A stretch of DNA of 64,000 nt from Nocardioides cavernae (GTDB taxonomy: Bacteria; Actinomycetota; Actinomycetes; Propionibacteriales; Nocardioidaceae): contig NZ_JACCBW010000001.1 of the NCBI RefSeq assembly GCF_013410035.1, forward strand, positions 930,001 through 994,000, in the 5' to 3' direction. Below are positions 33,181 through 41,817 of the stretch, piece by piece; the stretch's first letter is position 1, and each line of letters starts with the position of its first letter. A program made the translations under genes and the position numbers. Below the pieces are notes generated by a model. That model saw nothing but the letters and a program-made list of their open reading frames with translations. It ran no database searches and was not told the DNA's origin.

Positions 33181-33666
33181 TCAGTTTCCCCTGTCGTCAG
33201 GACTCGAAGGTGTGGTCCCGGGCGTCCGTGCGTGGAACCACGGCAGGATACTCCGCTCGCCGCCGATCCAACGGCCCTCGACGCGGCGCTCCGAGATCAG
33301 GTGACCCCCCGGGGTGGGGACGACGACGTCGCGGTAGGTGGCCGCCACCTCGACACGGCCGGCCTCTCCTCCTCCGCGCACGAGGGTGGCGCGCACGTGG
33401 CTGCGGACGTGGGCGGACCCGTCGCCGACGGGCCGGGCCAGCACGCTGCCGACCAGGTGCTGGGTCGTGCGCAGGCCGCGGTGGATCTCCTCCATCCGCT
33501 CGACGAGCGCGTCGACGCCCGTGCAGGCGAAGGTGCCGTAGTCCGCGTCCACGTCGGGCGTGAAGACGCCGCGCAGAGAGCCGTAGTCGCAGTCGTCGAT
33601 GGCCCACGCGTAGCGGGCGAGCAGGTGCTGCGCAGCGCTGGTGAGCGCGACCTCGTCGCCGCGCAT
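33181..33666 (-). CDS. NTF2-like/SnoaL-like protein
   Basis: A 161-residue protein with the cone-shaped NTF2 layout: helices first (LLARYAWAIDDCDYGSLRGVF), then strands (SHVRATLVRGGGEAGRVEVAATYRDVVV and HLISERRVEGRWIGGERSILPW). Members are ketosteroid isomerase-like, dehydratases or nuclear transport-like, often in catabolic clusters. ATG 33666 overlaps the VOC stop (TGATG). The function is not known. Confidence 0.82.
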   Translation of the reverse strand: MRGDEVALTSAAQHLLARYAWAIDDCDYGSLRGVFTPDVDADYGTFACTGVDALVERMEEIHRGLRTTQHLVGSVLARPVGDGSAHVRSHVRATLVRGGGEAGRVEVAATYRDVVVPTPGGHLISERRVEGRWIGGERSILPWFHARTPGTTPSSPDDRGN

Positions 33667-34160
33667 CAGGTGGAGGTGCCCGCAGCGGGATAGGCGGCAC
33701 CCTCGAACCAGGCCTCCAGCTCCGCCTTCCGCGTGACGTCGATGAGCTCGACGATGCCGCCCGACGGCAGCCGGTGGTAGGCGAAGCGCGACGCGCGGCC
33801 GCTGCCGTCGTCGAAGGTCAGCACCCGCTCGAAGCCGGCCTCGACGAGGCGCTCGGAGGTCGCCGCGAAGTCGGGGGCCCAGACCCCCACGTGGTGGGCG
33901 GCGCCCGGACCGAAGCTGTGCTGCGGGGTCTCCCACGCGGTGCCGGTCACGGGCTCGAGGAGCTCGATGCGCGGCTCGCCCCCCTGGGAGTAGGCGAAAC
34001 GGAGCCGCACCTCCCGCGTCCCCTCCGGGGTGACCACGGGCATCGCCCGCTCCTCGACCTGCGTCCAGCGCACGCCGAACAGGGCGCTGAACTCGGCCTG
34101 CGCCTGTTCGATGTCAGCCACGACGAAACCGGTGTGGTAGATGTCGCTCACGTCGAGCAC
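33666..34160 (-). CDS. VOC family protein
   Basis: A 164-residue two-half-domain VOC protein: DIYHTGFVVADIEQAQAEF, then HHVGVWAPDFAATSERL, and FAYHRLPSGGIVELIDV. It is a paralogue of 44661-45164, which has the same GVWADDFAETSERL and FAYHRLPSGALVELVD. GTG 34160 is the start. It is the first gene of the operon that carries the TetR gene, with an operator 24 bases upstream. Confidence 0.88.
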   Translation of the reverse strand: MLDVSDIYHTGFVVADIEQAQAEFSALFGVRWTQVEERAMPVVTPEGTREVRLRFAYSQGGEPRIELLEPVTGTAWETPQHSFGPGAAHHVGVWAPDFAATSERLVEAGFERVLTFDDGSGRASRFAYHRLPSGGIVELIDVTRKAELEAWFEGAAYPAAGTST

Positions 34161-34184
34161 AAGTCCTCCAGCGGCTAATTATCT

Positions 34185-34198
34185 ACCAAGTGTTTGGT
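34185..34198. promoter_or_regulatory. Operator, narrow class (CTACCAA-GTGT-TTGGTAG)
   Basis: Perfect 7-bp arms (34183-34189 and 34194-34200) around GTGT. It sits between the VOC-NTF2-TetR operon (24 bases upstream of GTG 34160) and the alpha/beta hydrolase gene (60 bases upstream of GTG 34259). A GATAAT-like -10 for the minus strand overlaps its edge. It probably gives autoregulation of the TetR gene. Confidence 0.78.
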
Positions 34199-34258
34199 AG
34201 CCTACGGCGACCCGCACCCCCGAGCAAGCACCTCCGGCACACCGAGCGAAGGACCGCC

Positions 34259-35194
34259 GTGACGACCGAGCCCGCCGCCGATGCCCAGCCGCGCGCGGGC
34301 CGGGGGTCGTACGACGCGGTGGCGTCCCGCTCCGTCGCGCCTGGTGCGCCGGACTGGTTCCACGCGGCGATGGCGGCGGAGCGCCACGCGGGCACCGTCG
34401 ACGTCGACGGCACCTCGATCGGCTACCTGTCGTGGGGGCCGCAGCACGGTCCCGCCACCGTGCTGGTGCACGGTGGCGCCGCCCACGCCATGTGGTGGGC
34501 CCCGCTCGCCGCCCGGCTCGACGTGTCACGGCGCGTGGTGGCGATGGACCTGTCGGGCCACGGCACGTCCGACTGGCGCCCGACCTACTCGGGCACCACG
34601 TGGGCCGACGAGATCGCGGCCGTGGCAGCGGCCACGTCCGAGGGTCCGGCCACGGTCGTCGGCCACTCGCTCGGCGGCATCGTGCTCGCCGACCTCGCCA
34701 CCCGTCGTGGCCGGCAGCTCGAGCGCATCCTCCTCGTCGACTCCCCCGTGTGGCCCACGGCACCGGAGCCCGAGGGCGCCCTCACGCGCGAGGCCGGCCG
34801 CCGCTCGCGCACCTACCCGGACCTCGCCACGGCGCTGGCCCGGTTCCGCCTCGTGCCGGCGCAGCGGTGCGCGAACCAGTGGTACGTCGACCACATCGCG
34901 CGACACGGGCTGGTGCGTGTGGACGGCGGGTGGACCTGGCGCTTCGACCCGCAGGTGTTCGTCGGGCGCACCGGAGCGCGGCAGATCGTGAGGTTCGAGG
35001 GCGACCTCGACGACGCGGCCTGTCCGTGGTCGCTGGTGATGGGCAGCCGGTCCTACCTCGCCGACGGCGCCGCCGCAGCCTTCAGCGGGCGCCGCGGGTC
35101 GGACCTGCGCTTCGTCGACGACGCCGCGCACCACGTCATGCTCGACCAGCCGCTCGCACTGCTCGGCACCCTGCAGGAGCTGCTCGGAACGTGA
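34259..35194 (+). CDS. Alpha/beta hydrolase
   Basis: A 311-residue hydrolase with nucleophile elbow GHSLGG (Ser137), oxyanion region VHGGAAHAM and C-terminal DDAAHHVML holding the histidine. It could hydrolyse an ester, lactone or C-C bond (MhpC/BphD-like). GTG 34259 starts after the operator; no clear ribosome site is seen. It converges with the TRAP DctQ gene with a three-base gap. Confidence 0.88.
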   Translation: MTTEPAADAQPRAGRGSYDAVASRSVAPGAPDWFHAAMAAERHAGTVDVDGTSIGYLSWGPQHGPATVLVHGGAAHAMWWAPLAARLDVSRRVVAMDLSGHGTSDWRPTYSGTTWADEIAAVAAATSEGPATVVGHSLGGIVLADLATRRGRQLERILLVDSPVWPTAPEPEGALTREAGRRSRTYPDLATALARFRLVPAQRCANQWYVDHIARHGLVRVDGGWTWRFDPQVFVGRTGARQIVRFEGDLDDAACPWSLVMGSRSYLADGAAAAFSGRRGSDLRFVDDAAHHVMLDQPLALLGTLQELLGT

Positions 35195-35197
35195 CCG

Positions 35198-35725
35198 TCA
35201 GAGGGCGTGGCCCTCCAGCACCGGGTCGACCGGACGCTCGATCGCATCCTCGACCGCGGTCACGATCTGTTCCAGCGCCAGGACGAGGAACCCTGCGAAG
35301 ACCGCGAGCCGCGCGGGCCACATCGGCAGCCGGACGAGGCCGAGCTTGTACTCGCCCGTGGCCAGGCTGTCGCTGAGCACGTTCCACGAGGCCCAGGCCA
35401 GCAGCACGGCGATGAAGGCGGCCGCGACGCCGCCGGCGATCCGCAGCACCTGGTAGGTGCGGCCCTTGAGGCGGCCCAGGATCGCGTCGACGGAGACGTG
35501 CTGGCGACGTCGCTCGGCCTCGCCGAGCGCGAAGAAGGCGGTGACGGCCATGCCGAGCTCGCTGTACTCGACGATCCCCTTGACGCCGGGCTGCCCCAGC
35601 TCGCGGAGCGTCACGTTCCACACCACGATCAGCATGACGAAGACCATGCCCGCGATGGAGAAGACGGCCAGCCCGCGCGAGAGCGCGTGGATGGTGCTCG
35701 CAAGCACCCGTGCGACGGTTTTCAT
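35198..35725 (-). CDS. dctQ: TRAP transporter small permease (DctQ family)
   Basis: A 175-residue membrane protein with four hydrophobic segments and the family's GEAERRRQHVSVD. It starts with ATG 35725, overlapping the DctM stop (TGATG). Together with DctM and the binding protein at 37154-38254 it forms a complete tripartite importer. The gene order is P-M-Q. Confidence 0.93.
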   Translation of the reverse strand: MKTVARVLASTIHALSRGLAVFSIAGMVFVMLIVVWNVTLRELGQPGVKGIVEYSELGMAVTAFFALGEAERRRQHVSVDAILGRLKGRTYQVLRIAGGVAAAFIAVLLAWASWNVLSDSLATGEYKLGLVRLPMWPARLAVFAGFLVLALEQIVTAVEDAIERPVDPVLEGHAL

Positions 35726-37059
35726 CAGTGCAGTCCCATCTGGCTCGGGATGAACAAGACGATGGCCGGGAAGGCGAACATCAAGATCACCACCACGATG
35801 TCGAGCTGGACGTACCAGAGCACGCCCTTGAAGGCCGTGTTGAGCGGGATGTCCTTGCGGATCCCCGAGACGACGAAGGCGTTGAGGCCCAGCGGTGGCG
35901 TGAGCAGGCCGATCTCGATCAGCTTGACGAAGAGCAGGCCGAACCAGATGCCGTCCATCCCGAGCTCGGTGACGACCGGGTAGGTGAGCGGCACCATGAT
36001 GAGCAGGATCGACGTCGGGTCGAGGAACATGCCCATGGGGATCAGGATGAGCAGGATGAGCGCCACGATCATCCAGGCAGGGACGGGCAGCCCGGTGAGC
36101 CAGTCGGCGATCATCGCGGGCGCTCCCGCGGCGACCATGAAGGTGGAGAAGATCGCCCCGCCGATGAGCAGCGAGAAGACCATGCCGTTGAGGCTGACCG
36201 CCTCGGAGAAGGTCTCCCAGAGGTTGCGTCCGAGGTCGCGCGGCTTGCGGGCGTGCTCCACCACGACCATGAGGATCGCGAAGAAGGCCCCCACCGCCGA
36301 GGCTTCGACGGCGGTGAAGAAGCCGCTGTACATGCCACCGATGATGATCAGGAAGAGCAGGCCGATGCGGAAGAAGCTGTAGAGGCCCTGTCCCAGGGGC
36401 GGCCGGCCGGCCTGCGGCAGGACGTCCTCGGCCCCCTTGCCGAACAGCTCGGGGTGGCGCTTCGCGCGGATCACGATGCCGATGCCGTAGATGACCGCGG
36501 ACAACACGCCCGGGCCGATGCCCGCCATGAGCAGCGCGCCGATCGACTCACCCGTCAGCACGCCGTAGATCACGAGCGGGACGCTCGGGGGGATGAGCAC
36601 GCCCAACGTGCCTGCGGCGCCGACCACGCCGGCCGCGACGTGCATCGCGTAGCCCGCGCGCTTCATCTCCGTGATGGCCAGGTTGCCGATGGAGATGACG
36701 GTCGCGATGCTGGAGCCGCTCACCGCCGCGAAGGCCGCGCACGCCGTCAGGGTGGCGAGGGCGAGGCCGCCCGGGACCCCCCGCAGCAGGTAACCCATCA
36801 ACCGGTAGGCGCCCTCCGCGAGGTTGGCCTTCTGGGCCGCGATCCCCAGCAGGATGAACATCGGGATGACCAACAGCGTGAACTTCGACCCGCTGGCGAT
36901 GGGCAGCGCCCCGAGGGTCGACATGCCGACGTCGAACCCGTTGAGCAGGTAGAAGCCGGTGAAGCCGCATAGGGCCAGCGCCAGGGCGATCCGCATCCCG
37001 GACAGCAGGCAGAGGAACAGCAGTCCGATGACGACGAGGAGCAGCACGCCGATGCTCAT
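35725..37059 (-). CDS. dctM: TRAP transporter large permease (DctM family)
   Basis: A 444-residue membrane protein with about 12 hydrophobic segments and the family's sequences LLGIAAQKANLAEGAYRLMG, LIPPSVPLVIYG and GMFLDPTSILLIMVPLTYPV. It forms the translocation channel. It lies 94 bases below the binding-protein gene and overlaps dctQ. It may also serve the orphan binding protein at 13037-14131. Confidence 0.95.
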   Translation of the reverse strand: MSIGVLLLVVIGLLFLCLLSGMRIALALALCGFTGFYLLNGFDVGMSTLGALPIASGSKFTLLVIPMFILLGIAAQKANLAEGAYRLMGYLLRGVPGGLALATLTACAAFAAVSGSSIATVISIGNLAITEMKRAGYAMHVAAGVVGAAGTLGVLIPPSVPLVIYGVLTGESIGALLMAGIGPGVLSAVIYGIGIVIRAKRHPELFGKGAEDVLPQAGRPPLGQGLYSFFRIGLLFLIIIGGMYSGFFTAVEASAVGAFFAILMVVVEHARKPRDLGRNLWETFSEAVSLNGMVFSLLIGGAIFSTFMVAAGAPAMIADWLTGLPVPAWMIVALILLILIPMGMFLDPTSILLIMVPLTYPVVTELGMDGIWFGLLFVKLIEIGLLTPPLGLNAFVVSGIRKDIPLNTAFKGVLWYVQLDIVVVILMFAFPAIVLFIPSQMGLH

Positions 37060-37153
37060 GAGCAGGTCCTTCCGCAGGGTGCCGGCGGGTTGGCCGCCGG
37101 CACCCCGGGGTCTAGGTCAGGAAGCGAGCGGGGGAGACGGTGGACAGGTGCGG

Positions 37154-38254
37154 TCACTGGCCGCAGGTCGTCATCACGTCGGTGTACTCCGTCTCCCCCG
37201 TGTGCTCCTCGAGCGCTGAGTTGTAGGTGGTCCAGACCTCGTCCACGACGCTCGCGTCGACGGACTTCTCCGCCTCGCTCGCCCACACCTCGTCGGCCAG
37301 GCGGTCGACGGCGTCGGCGATCGTGGCGGCGTCCTCGTCGCTCCACCGCACGATGGTCCCGCCGTTGGCGGTGAACTCCTCGCAGGCCTGCGACTCGTAC
37401 TTCGCGAGCATCTCGTCGGTCTTCGCGTACCACTCGCCCTTCAGCTCCTCGACGACGTCCTTGGCGTCGTCCGGGAGCTCGTCGTAGGCCGCCTTGCTCA
37501 GCGCGAAGATCGACCCGCCGTTCTGGCCGACGTCGGGAGCCATGTAGTCCGCCACGTCGGTGATGCCGTTGGCGACCTGGGTGTCCATCGGGTAGGTCAC
37601 CCCGTCGACGATCCCGCGCTCGATGGCCTCGTAGACCTCCTCCGACGGCATGAAGACCGGCTCAGCACCGAGCTCCTCGTAGACCACGGACTGCGGCTGG
37701 GACGGTGCGCGCACCTTGGCGCCCTTGAGGTCGGCGAGGGAGCTCACCTCCTTGTTGAAGGCGACCGTCGACGACGCGTTGGGCAGGAACCCGATGAGCA
37801 CCAGGTCCTGCGCCGCGAACTCGTCCGCGAAGGCCTCGACGTCGTCGTTGAGGTCCTGGAGCGCCCGCAACCGTGCCGACTGGTCCGCGCCCGCGATCGG
37901 CACCATGTTGACGTTGTTGAGCGGGAGCTCGGCCGGGAAGTATGCGGGCACGACGTTGCCGGCCTCGGCACGCCCCTGCTTCATGCCCGGGAGCGTGTCG
38001 GTCCCGGCGAGCAGGGCACCGCCGTAGACGACTTCGGTCTTGACCTCACCGTCGGTACGGCTGCCGAGCTCGTCCATGAACCACTGGATCATGTCGGACT
38101 GGGCACCGTTGGGCGGCAGCAGGTTGGTGGCCCTGATCTCGACGGTGCCCCCGCCCCCCGAGCCGCTGCCGCCGGCGACCCCGCCGCACGCACTCAGGGC
38201 GAGGCTGGCCCCGGCGAGACCGATCATGATCCTGGACTTCCTGGCGACGAACAT
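37154..38254 (-). CDS. dctP: TRAP transporter substrate-binding lipoprotein (DctP family)
   Basis: A 366-residue lipoprotein with lipobox ALSACGG. The mature part has MKQGRAEAGNVVPAYFP, LADLKGAKVRAPSQPQS and EEVYEAIERGIVDGVTYP. It closely matches the protein at 13037-14131. ATG 38254 is chosen. A narrow-class operator lies 63 bases upstream. It should capture an organic acid and deliver it to DctMQ. Confidence 0.94.
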   Translation of the reverse strand: MFVARKSRIMIGLAGASLALSACGGVAGGSGSGGGGTVEIRATNLLPPNGAQSDMIQWFMDELGSRTDGEVKTEVVYGGALLAGTDTLPGMKQGRAEAGNVVPAYFPAELPLNNVNMVPIAGADQSARLRALQDLNDDVEAFADEFAAQDLVLIGFLPNASSTVAFNKEVSSLADLKGAKVRAPSQPQSVVYEELGAEPVFMPSEEVYEAIERGIVDGVTYPMDTQVANGITDVADYMAPDVGQNGGSIFALSKAAYDELPDDAKDVVEELKGEWYAKTDEMLAKYESQACEEFTANGGTIVRWSDEDAATIADAVDRLADEVWASEAEKSVDASVVDEVWTTYNSALEEHTGETEYTDVMTTCGQ

Positions 38255-38317
38255 GGCGACTCCTGGTGTGTAGGTCAGGCGGCACGCCCCCGGACCGCGC
38301 CCAGTCGGTGTCTTTCC

Positions 38318-38331
38318 ACCAACCGATTGGT
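38318..38331. promoter_or_regulatory. Operator, narrow class (ACCAACCGATTGGT)
   Basis: Palindromic at 12 of 14 positions, 63 bases upstream of the TRAP dctP start. An AT-rich patch (TCAATTAATG) follows on the plus strand; on the minus strand it lies where a -10 could be. It faces the operator at 38431-38444 of the alcohol dehydrogenase gene. Confidence 0.78.
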
Positions 38332-38430
38332 CAATTAATGTCCCTCGGCCATGTGATGTCAAGCACTCCTCCGGGAAAATCGTGTCGCCCGCCAGCCCTT
38401 CACGTGGTGGTGCAGGAGCGGTAAGTTCCT

Positions 38431-38444
38431 ACCAATCGTTTGAT
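38431..38444. promoter_or_regulatory. Operator, narrow class (ACCAATCGTTTGAT)
   Basis: A CAATCGTTTG near-palindrome only 9 bases upstream of the alcohol dehydrogenase GTG. It touches the ribosome site (GGAG, 38446-38449), so binding would block both transcription and translation start. Confidence 0.77.
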
Positions 38445-38453
38445 TGGAGCAAT

Positions 38454-39464
38454 GTGCACGCCGCTGCCGTCACCACCTCCGTGGGCACGATCGAGATCGC
38501 CTCTGTCGCCTTGGCCGAACCGGGCCCGGAGGACGCCGTGCTGGGGGTCGAGGCGGTCGGCATCTGCGGCACGGACCTGCACATCTTCGACGGCAGCTAC
38601 GCCACCCGCCTGCCTCTCGTGCAGGGGCACGAGGTGAGCGGCCTCGTCGAGCGCCTGCCAGCGTCGTACGACGGCCCGCTCGCCGTGGGCGACCGCGTCG
38701 CGGTGGAGCCGGTGACCTCCTGCGGGACCTGCGTGGCCTGCCGCAGGGGACGGCGCAACACCTGCTGCGCCATGGACGCGGTCGGGGTGCACCGCCCCGG
38801 CGGGCTGCAGCAGAGGCTCGTCGTCCCGGTCCGCAACCTGCACCCGGCGCACGACCTGCCACCCGACGTGACCGCCCTCTGCGAGACGCTGTCCATCGGC
38901 CTGCGCGCGGTCACCCGGCCGGCCGTGACCGCGGCCGACTCCGTCGTGGTGCTCGGCGCCGGGCCCGTGGGCCTGGCAGCTGTCATCGCTGCTCGAGACG
39001 TCGGCGCCGAGGTGATGGTCGCCGACCTCCACCCCGCCCGGCTCGCCCTTGCCCGCGACCTCGGAGCCGCCCACGGGGTGCAGGGCGTCGACGACCTGCA
39101 GGAGCGCGTGGAGGAGTGGACCGCCGGGGACGGCGCGTCCGTCGTCGTCGAGGCCACCGGAGCGGCACGCGTCGCCGAGCAGGCCTTCGAGGTGGTGGCC
39201 ATGGCCGGCCGGATCTCGATGGTCGGCGTCTCCGAGCAGCGCATGTCACTGCCGGTCAAGGCCATCCAGGCCAAGGAGCTCGACGTGCTGGGCAGCCGGG
39301 CCACGCTCGACTTCCCCGGCGCCGTCGCGCTCGCCGCGCGCCACCGCGACGACGTACGCCGCCTCGTGTCCCACCGCTTCCCCCTCGCCGAGGCGCGAGC
39401 CGCCGTCGAACTGGCCCTGCACCACCCCCAGGGCGTGGTCAAGGCACTCATCGAGGTGTGCTGA
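38454..39464 (+). CDS. Zinc-dependent alcohol dehydrogenase (medium chain)
   Basis: A 336-residue MDR enzyme. Cys38 and GHE at 58-60 are the catalytic-zinc pattern. Cys90, Cys93, Cys96 and Cys104 bind the structural zinc. GAGPVGLAAV is the NAD loop. GTG 38454 is chosen because GGAG lies five bases upstream; longer readings run through the operator. It should oxidise an alcohol of the pathway. Its 3' end converges on the quinone-oxidoreductase-like gene with palindromic stops. Confidence 0.93.
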   Translation: MHAAAVTTSVGTIEIASVALAEPGPEDAVLGVEAVGICGTDLHIFDGSYATRLPLVQGHEVSGLVERLPASYDGPLAVGDRVAVEPVTSCGTCVACRRGRRNTCCAMDAVGVHRPGGLQQRLVVPVRNLHPAHDLPPDVTALCETLSIGLRAVTRPAVTAADSVVVLGAGPVGLAAVIAARDVGAEVMVADLHPARLALARDLGAAHGVQGVDDLQERVEEWTAGDGASVVVEATGAARVAEQAFEVVAMAGRISMVGVSEQRMSLPVKAIQAKELDVLGSRATLDFPGAVALAARHRDDVRRLVSHRFPLAEARAAVELALHHPQGVVKALIEVC

Positions 39465-39476
39465 GCCCGGGCTCAG
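39461..39476. terminator. 16-bp perfect palindrome spanning both convergent stop codons
   Basis: CTGAGCCCGGGCTCAG is a perfect palindrome. The alcohol dehydrogenase stop (39462-39464) and the convergent oxidoreductase stop (39473-39475) form its ends. It may act as a compact bidirectional terminator, but there is no T-tract. Confidence 0.5.
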
Positions 39477-40426
39477 GCGTCGAACGCCAGGACCACCCGC
39501 CCGCGCAGGCCCGGGGTCTCCGCGAGGGCGTGCGCCTCGGCTCCCCGGTGCGGTGTGAGCACTTCTGCCACCCGGGTGGTGAGTCCTCCCGACGCGGAGA
39601 GCGCCAGGAGGTCGGCGAGCACGTCCGGTCGGTCCTGATAGCGGCGGAAGCTGACCAGCCTCGGTTCGATCCCGCGCTCGGGCGGGGGCACGTGGCCCGG
39701 ACGCAGCGTGAGGAGCCGGCCCCCGTCGCGGACCATCGGCAGTGCGGCCGCGTCGAGCATGGCCGCGTCGACCACGGCGTCGACGCCGTCGGGGTGCCGG
39801 GCCCGGACTTCCTGCGCGACGTCGTCACCGCGCGGTACGAACGCTGTCGCGCCCAGCCCCACGACGAGCTCCTCGTCGGTCGACGAGGCGACTGCCACCA
39901 CTTCCAGCCCGGCGGCGCTCGCCAGCTCCACGACGTAGCCGCCGACGGCGCCCGCCGCTCCCGTGACCACCACGGTCGCGCCCGGCGGGAGGGCCAGCGT
40001 GTCCAGGACGACGCGTGCGGTCAACCCGTTCATCGGGACCGTCGCAAGCGCCACCTCGTCGACGCCGGCCGGACAGGGCGCGACGGCGCCGGCGCCGGTC
40101 ACGACCAGCTCTGCGTGCGACCCCCGCCCACCGGGGATGAAGTGGCTCGAGCCCGCCACGGTGGCACCCGGCAGGAGGTCGACCCCCTCCCCGACCGCGT
40201 CGACCGTCCCGACGAGCTCCAGACCGCCGACGAATGGCGGCAGCGCGTCCGGGACGAACGCGGCGTGGTCGCCGCGGCGGTACTGGACGTCGGCCGGGTT
40301 GACGGTGGTCATTCGTACCCGAACGCGCACCTCACCGGGCCCCGGTTCGGGCACGGGCACCTCGACGAGCCGGACCGCGTCCGGGCCCCCGTAGGCGTGG
40401 AAGCCCACGGCGGCCATCGTCCTCAC
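39473..40426 (-). CDS. NADPH:quinone reductase-like zinc-independent MDR oxidoreductase
   Basis: A 317-residue medium-chain reductase of the QOR type. It has GATVVVTGAAGAVGGYVVELA for NADPH and no zinc cysteines. GTG 40426 is chosen because GGAGGAG ends six bases upstream; the ATG at 40417 is too far from it. It is probably co-transcribed with the SDR gene upstream. It could reduce an enone or quinone of the pathway. Confidence 0.9.
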   Translation of the reverse strand: MRTMAAVGFHAYGGPDAVRLVEVPVPEPGPGEVRVRVRMTTVNPADVQYRRGDHAAFVPDALPPFVGGLELVGTVDAVGEGVDLLPGATVAGSSHFIPGGRGSHAELVVTGAGAVAPCPAGVDEVALATVPMNGLTARVVLDTLALPPGATVVVTGAAGAVGGYVVELASAAGLEVVAVASSTDEELVVGLGATAFVPRGDDVAQEVRARHPDGVDAVVDAAMLDAAALPMVRDGGRLLTLRPGHVPPPERGIEPRLVSFRRYQDRPDVLADLLALSASGGLTTRVAEVLTPHRGAEAHALAETPGLRGRVVLAFDA

Positions 40427-40461
40427 ACGCGGCTCCTCCCGGTCGTCGCCTCGCGGCGACC

Positions 40462-41268
40462 TCACATGCCGTAGCCGCCGTCGACGTCGATCCACTGCCC
40501 GGTGACGTAGCGCGCGTCCTCGCTCGCGAGAAACCCCACGGCAGCCGCGATGTCGGCGGCCTTGCCCAGGAACCCGAGCGGGACCCGGCTGACGGCCACC
40601 TCGAGCTGCTCGGGCCGGACGTCGCCGGTGCCGAGGAGCACCTGGGTCATCCCCTCGTCCAGGATGCCCACGCCGACGGCGTTCGCCCGGACCCCGAAGC
40701 GACCCTCCTCGGCGGCGACCGCGCGGACCAGCGCCTCGTTGGCGGCCTTGGGTCCGCTGGAGAGGACGTCACGCAGCACGAACCGCCTGTTGGCGACCGT
40801 GCTCACCACGACGACGGACCCGCGGCTCTCGCGCAGGTGCGGCAGGGCCGCGCTCACGACCGCGAAGCTGCCACCGGAGTCGACGCGCAGCTGCTCGGCG
40901 TACTGCTCGGGCGGCAGCGTGCTCACCCAGGACTGGAAGTTGGTGGGCGAGGCGGCCAGCACCACGGTGTGCAGCCCCCCACGCTGCTCGGCGGCCCGGG
41001 CCACGGCCTCGGCCGCCTGACCGGGGTCCCCCATGTCGAGGCGTTCGACGTCGCACGCGCGTCCGCTCGCCACGACGAGCTCGGCGGTCTCACCGGCGGC
41101 GGCCGAGCTCCCGGCGTACGTCACGGTCACGTCGCTGCCCAGCCGGGCCAGGCGTACGGCGACCGCGCGGCCGATCGCCCCGCTGCCCCCGACGACGAGC
41201 GCACCGCCCGGTCGTCCGCCGAAGGGTGCGCTGTCGAGCGCTCGATCGTCGTGGTCTTGCGTGGTCAT
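40462..41268 (-). CDS. Atypical SDR protein lacking the catalytic tyrosine
   Basis: A 268-residue SDR-fold protein. VVGGSGAIG holds the dinucleotide. The active site reads DVLSSGPKAANEAL, with Lys174 but Ser170 at the usual tyrosine place. It shares ALPHLRESRG and the same change with 15490-16266. ATG 41268 is used; ATG 41286 is an alternative. The wide-class operator at 41301-41314 lies 32 bases upstream. Confidence 0.86.
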   Translation of the reverse strand: MTTQDHDDRALDSAPFGGRPGGALVVGGSGAIGRAVAVRLARLGSDVTVTYAGSSAAAGETAELVVASGRACDVERLDMGDPGQAAEAVARAAEQRGGLHTVVLAASPTNFQSWVSTLPPEQYAEQLRVDSGGSFAVVSAALPHLRESRGSVVVVSTVANRRFVLRDVLSSGPKAANEALVRAVAAEEGRFGVRANAVGVGILDEGMTQVLLGTGDVRPEQLEVAVSRVPLGFLGKAADIAAAVGFLASEDARYVTGQWIDVDGGYGM

Positions 41269-41300
41269 GGGTAGATCATCCTGCATCCACCGGGTACGTT

Positions 41301-41314
41301 CAACCGATCGTTTG
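41301..41314. promoter_or_regulatory. Operator, wide class (CAACCGATCGTTTG)
   Basis: Two half-sites CAACCG and CGTTTG separated by AT. It lies 32 bases upstream of the SDR start and immediately below the stop of the VOC gene at 41317. It suggests that the SDR and reductase genes form their own transcript. Confidence 0.72.
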
Positions 41315-41316
41315 GT

Positions 41317-41817
41317 CTAATCCTTGTCACTCCAGCACGGCCAGGCATCGCGGAACTCCACGCGCCCGGCCAGCACGTCGTCGAGCGCGATGCCGTCGAC
41401 CGTGCGTGACCAGTCGCGATCGGTCTCGACGAGCTGCACCAGCGCGCCACCCGCCGCTCGTGGTGGGACGAAAGCCTCGCGCCAGACCGGGTTGGTCAGG
41501 TCGGTGCCGACGAGCCCGAGCCCGGCCGCGTCGAGGCAGCCCACCGTCCGTGCGAGTTCGTCGACCACCATCGTGACGTGATGGAACCCCTCCCCGCGAC
41601 GATCGATGAACCGGGCCAGGAGGGAGTCGGCACGCAACGGCTGCATCAGCTCCACCTTGAAGCCGCCGAGGGCGAGGTGGACAATGCGGTTGCCGGTCTG
41701 GTGGTTGTCGCCACCGAGGACGAATCGGGCACCGAGCGCGTCGCAGTAGAGGCCGAGCGCAGGCTCGACGTCGCGCACGGCCAGCGCGACGTGGTCGAAC
41801 CTCCGGATGTCAGCCAA
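41317..41817 (-). CDS. VOC family protein, methylmalonyl-CoA-epimerase-like
   Basis: A 166-residue protein with FDHVALAVRDVEPALGLYCDALG and GEGFHHVTMVVDELART. It is a paralogue of 20342-20881 (shared C-terminal DWSR/DWTR and VLAGRVEF/VVAGRLVW). The start is TTG 41817, overlapping the P450 stop by 8 bases, which is unusual; no ATG or GTG fits the N-terminus. It is coupled to the P450. Confidence 0.85.
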   Translation of the reverse strand: MADIRRFDHVALAVRDVEPALGLYCDALGARFVLGGDNHQTGNRIVHLALGGFKVELMQPLRADSLLARFIDRRGEGFHHVTMVVDELARTVGCLDAAGLGLVGTDLTNPVWREAFVPPRAAGGALVQLVETDRDWSRTVDGIALDDVLAGRVEFRDAWPCWSDKD

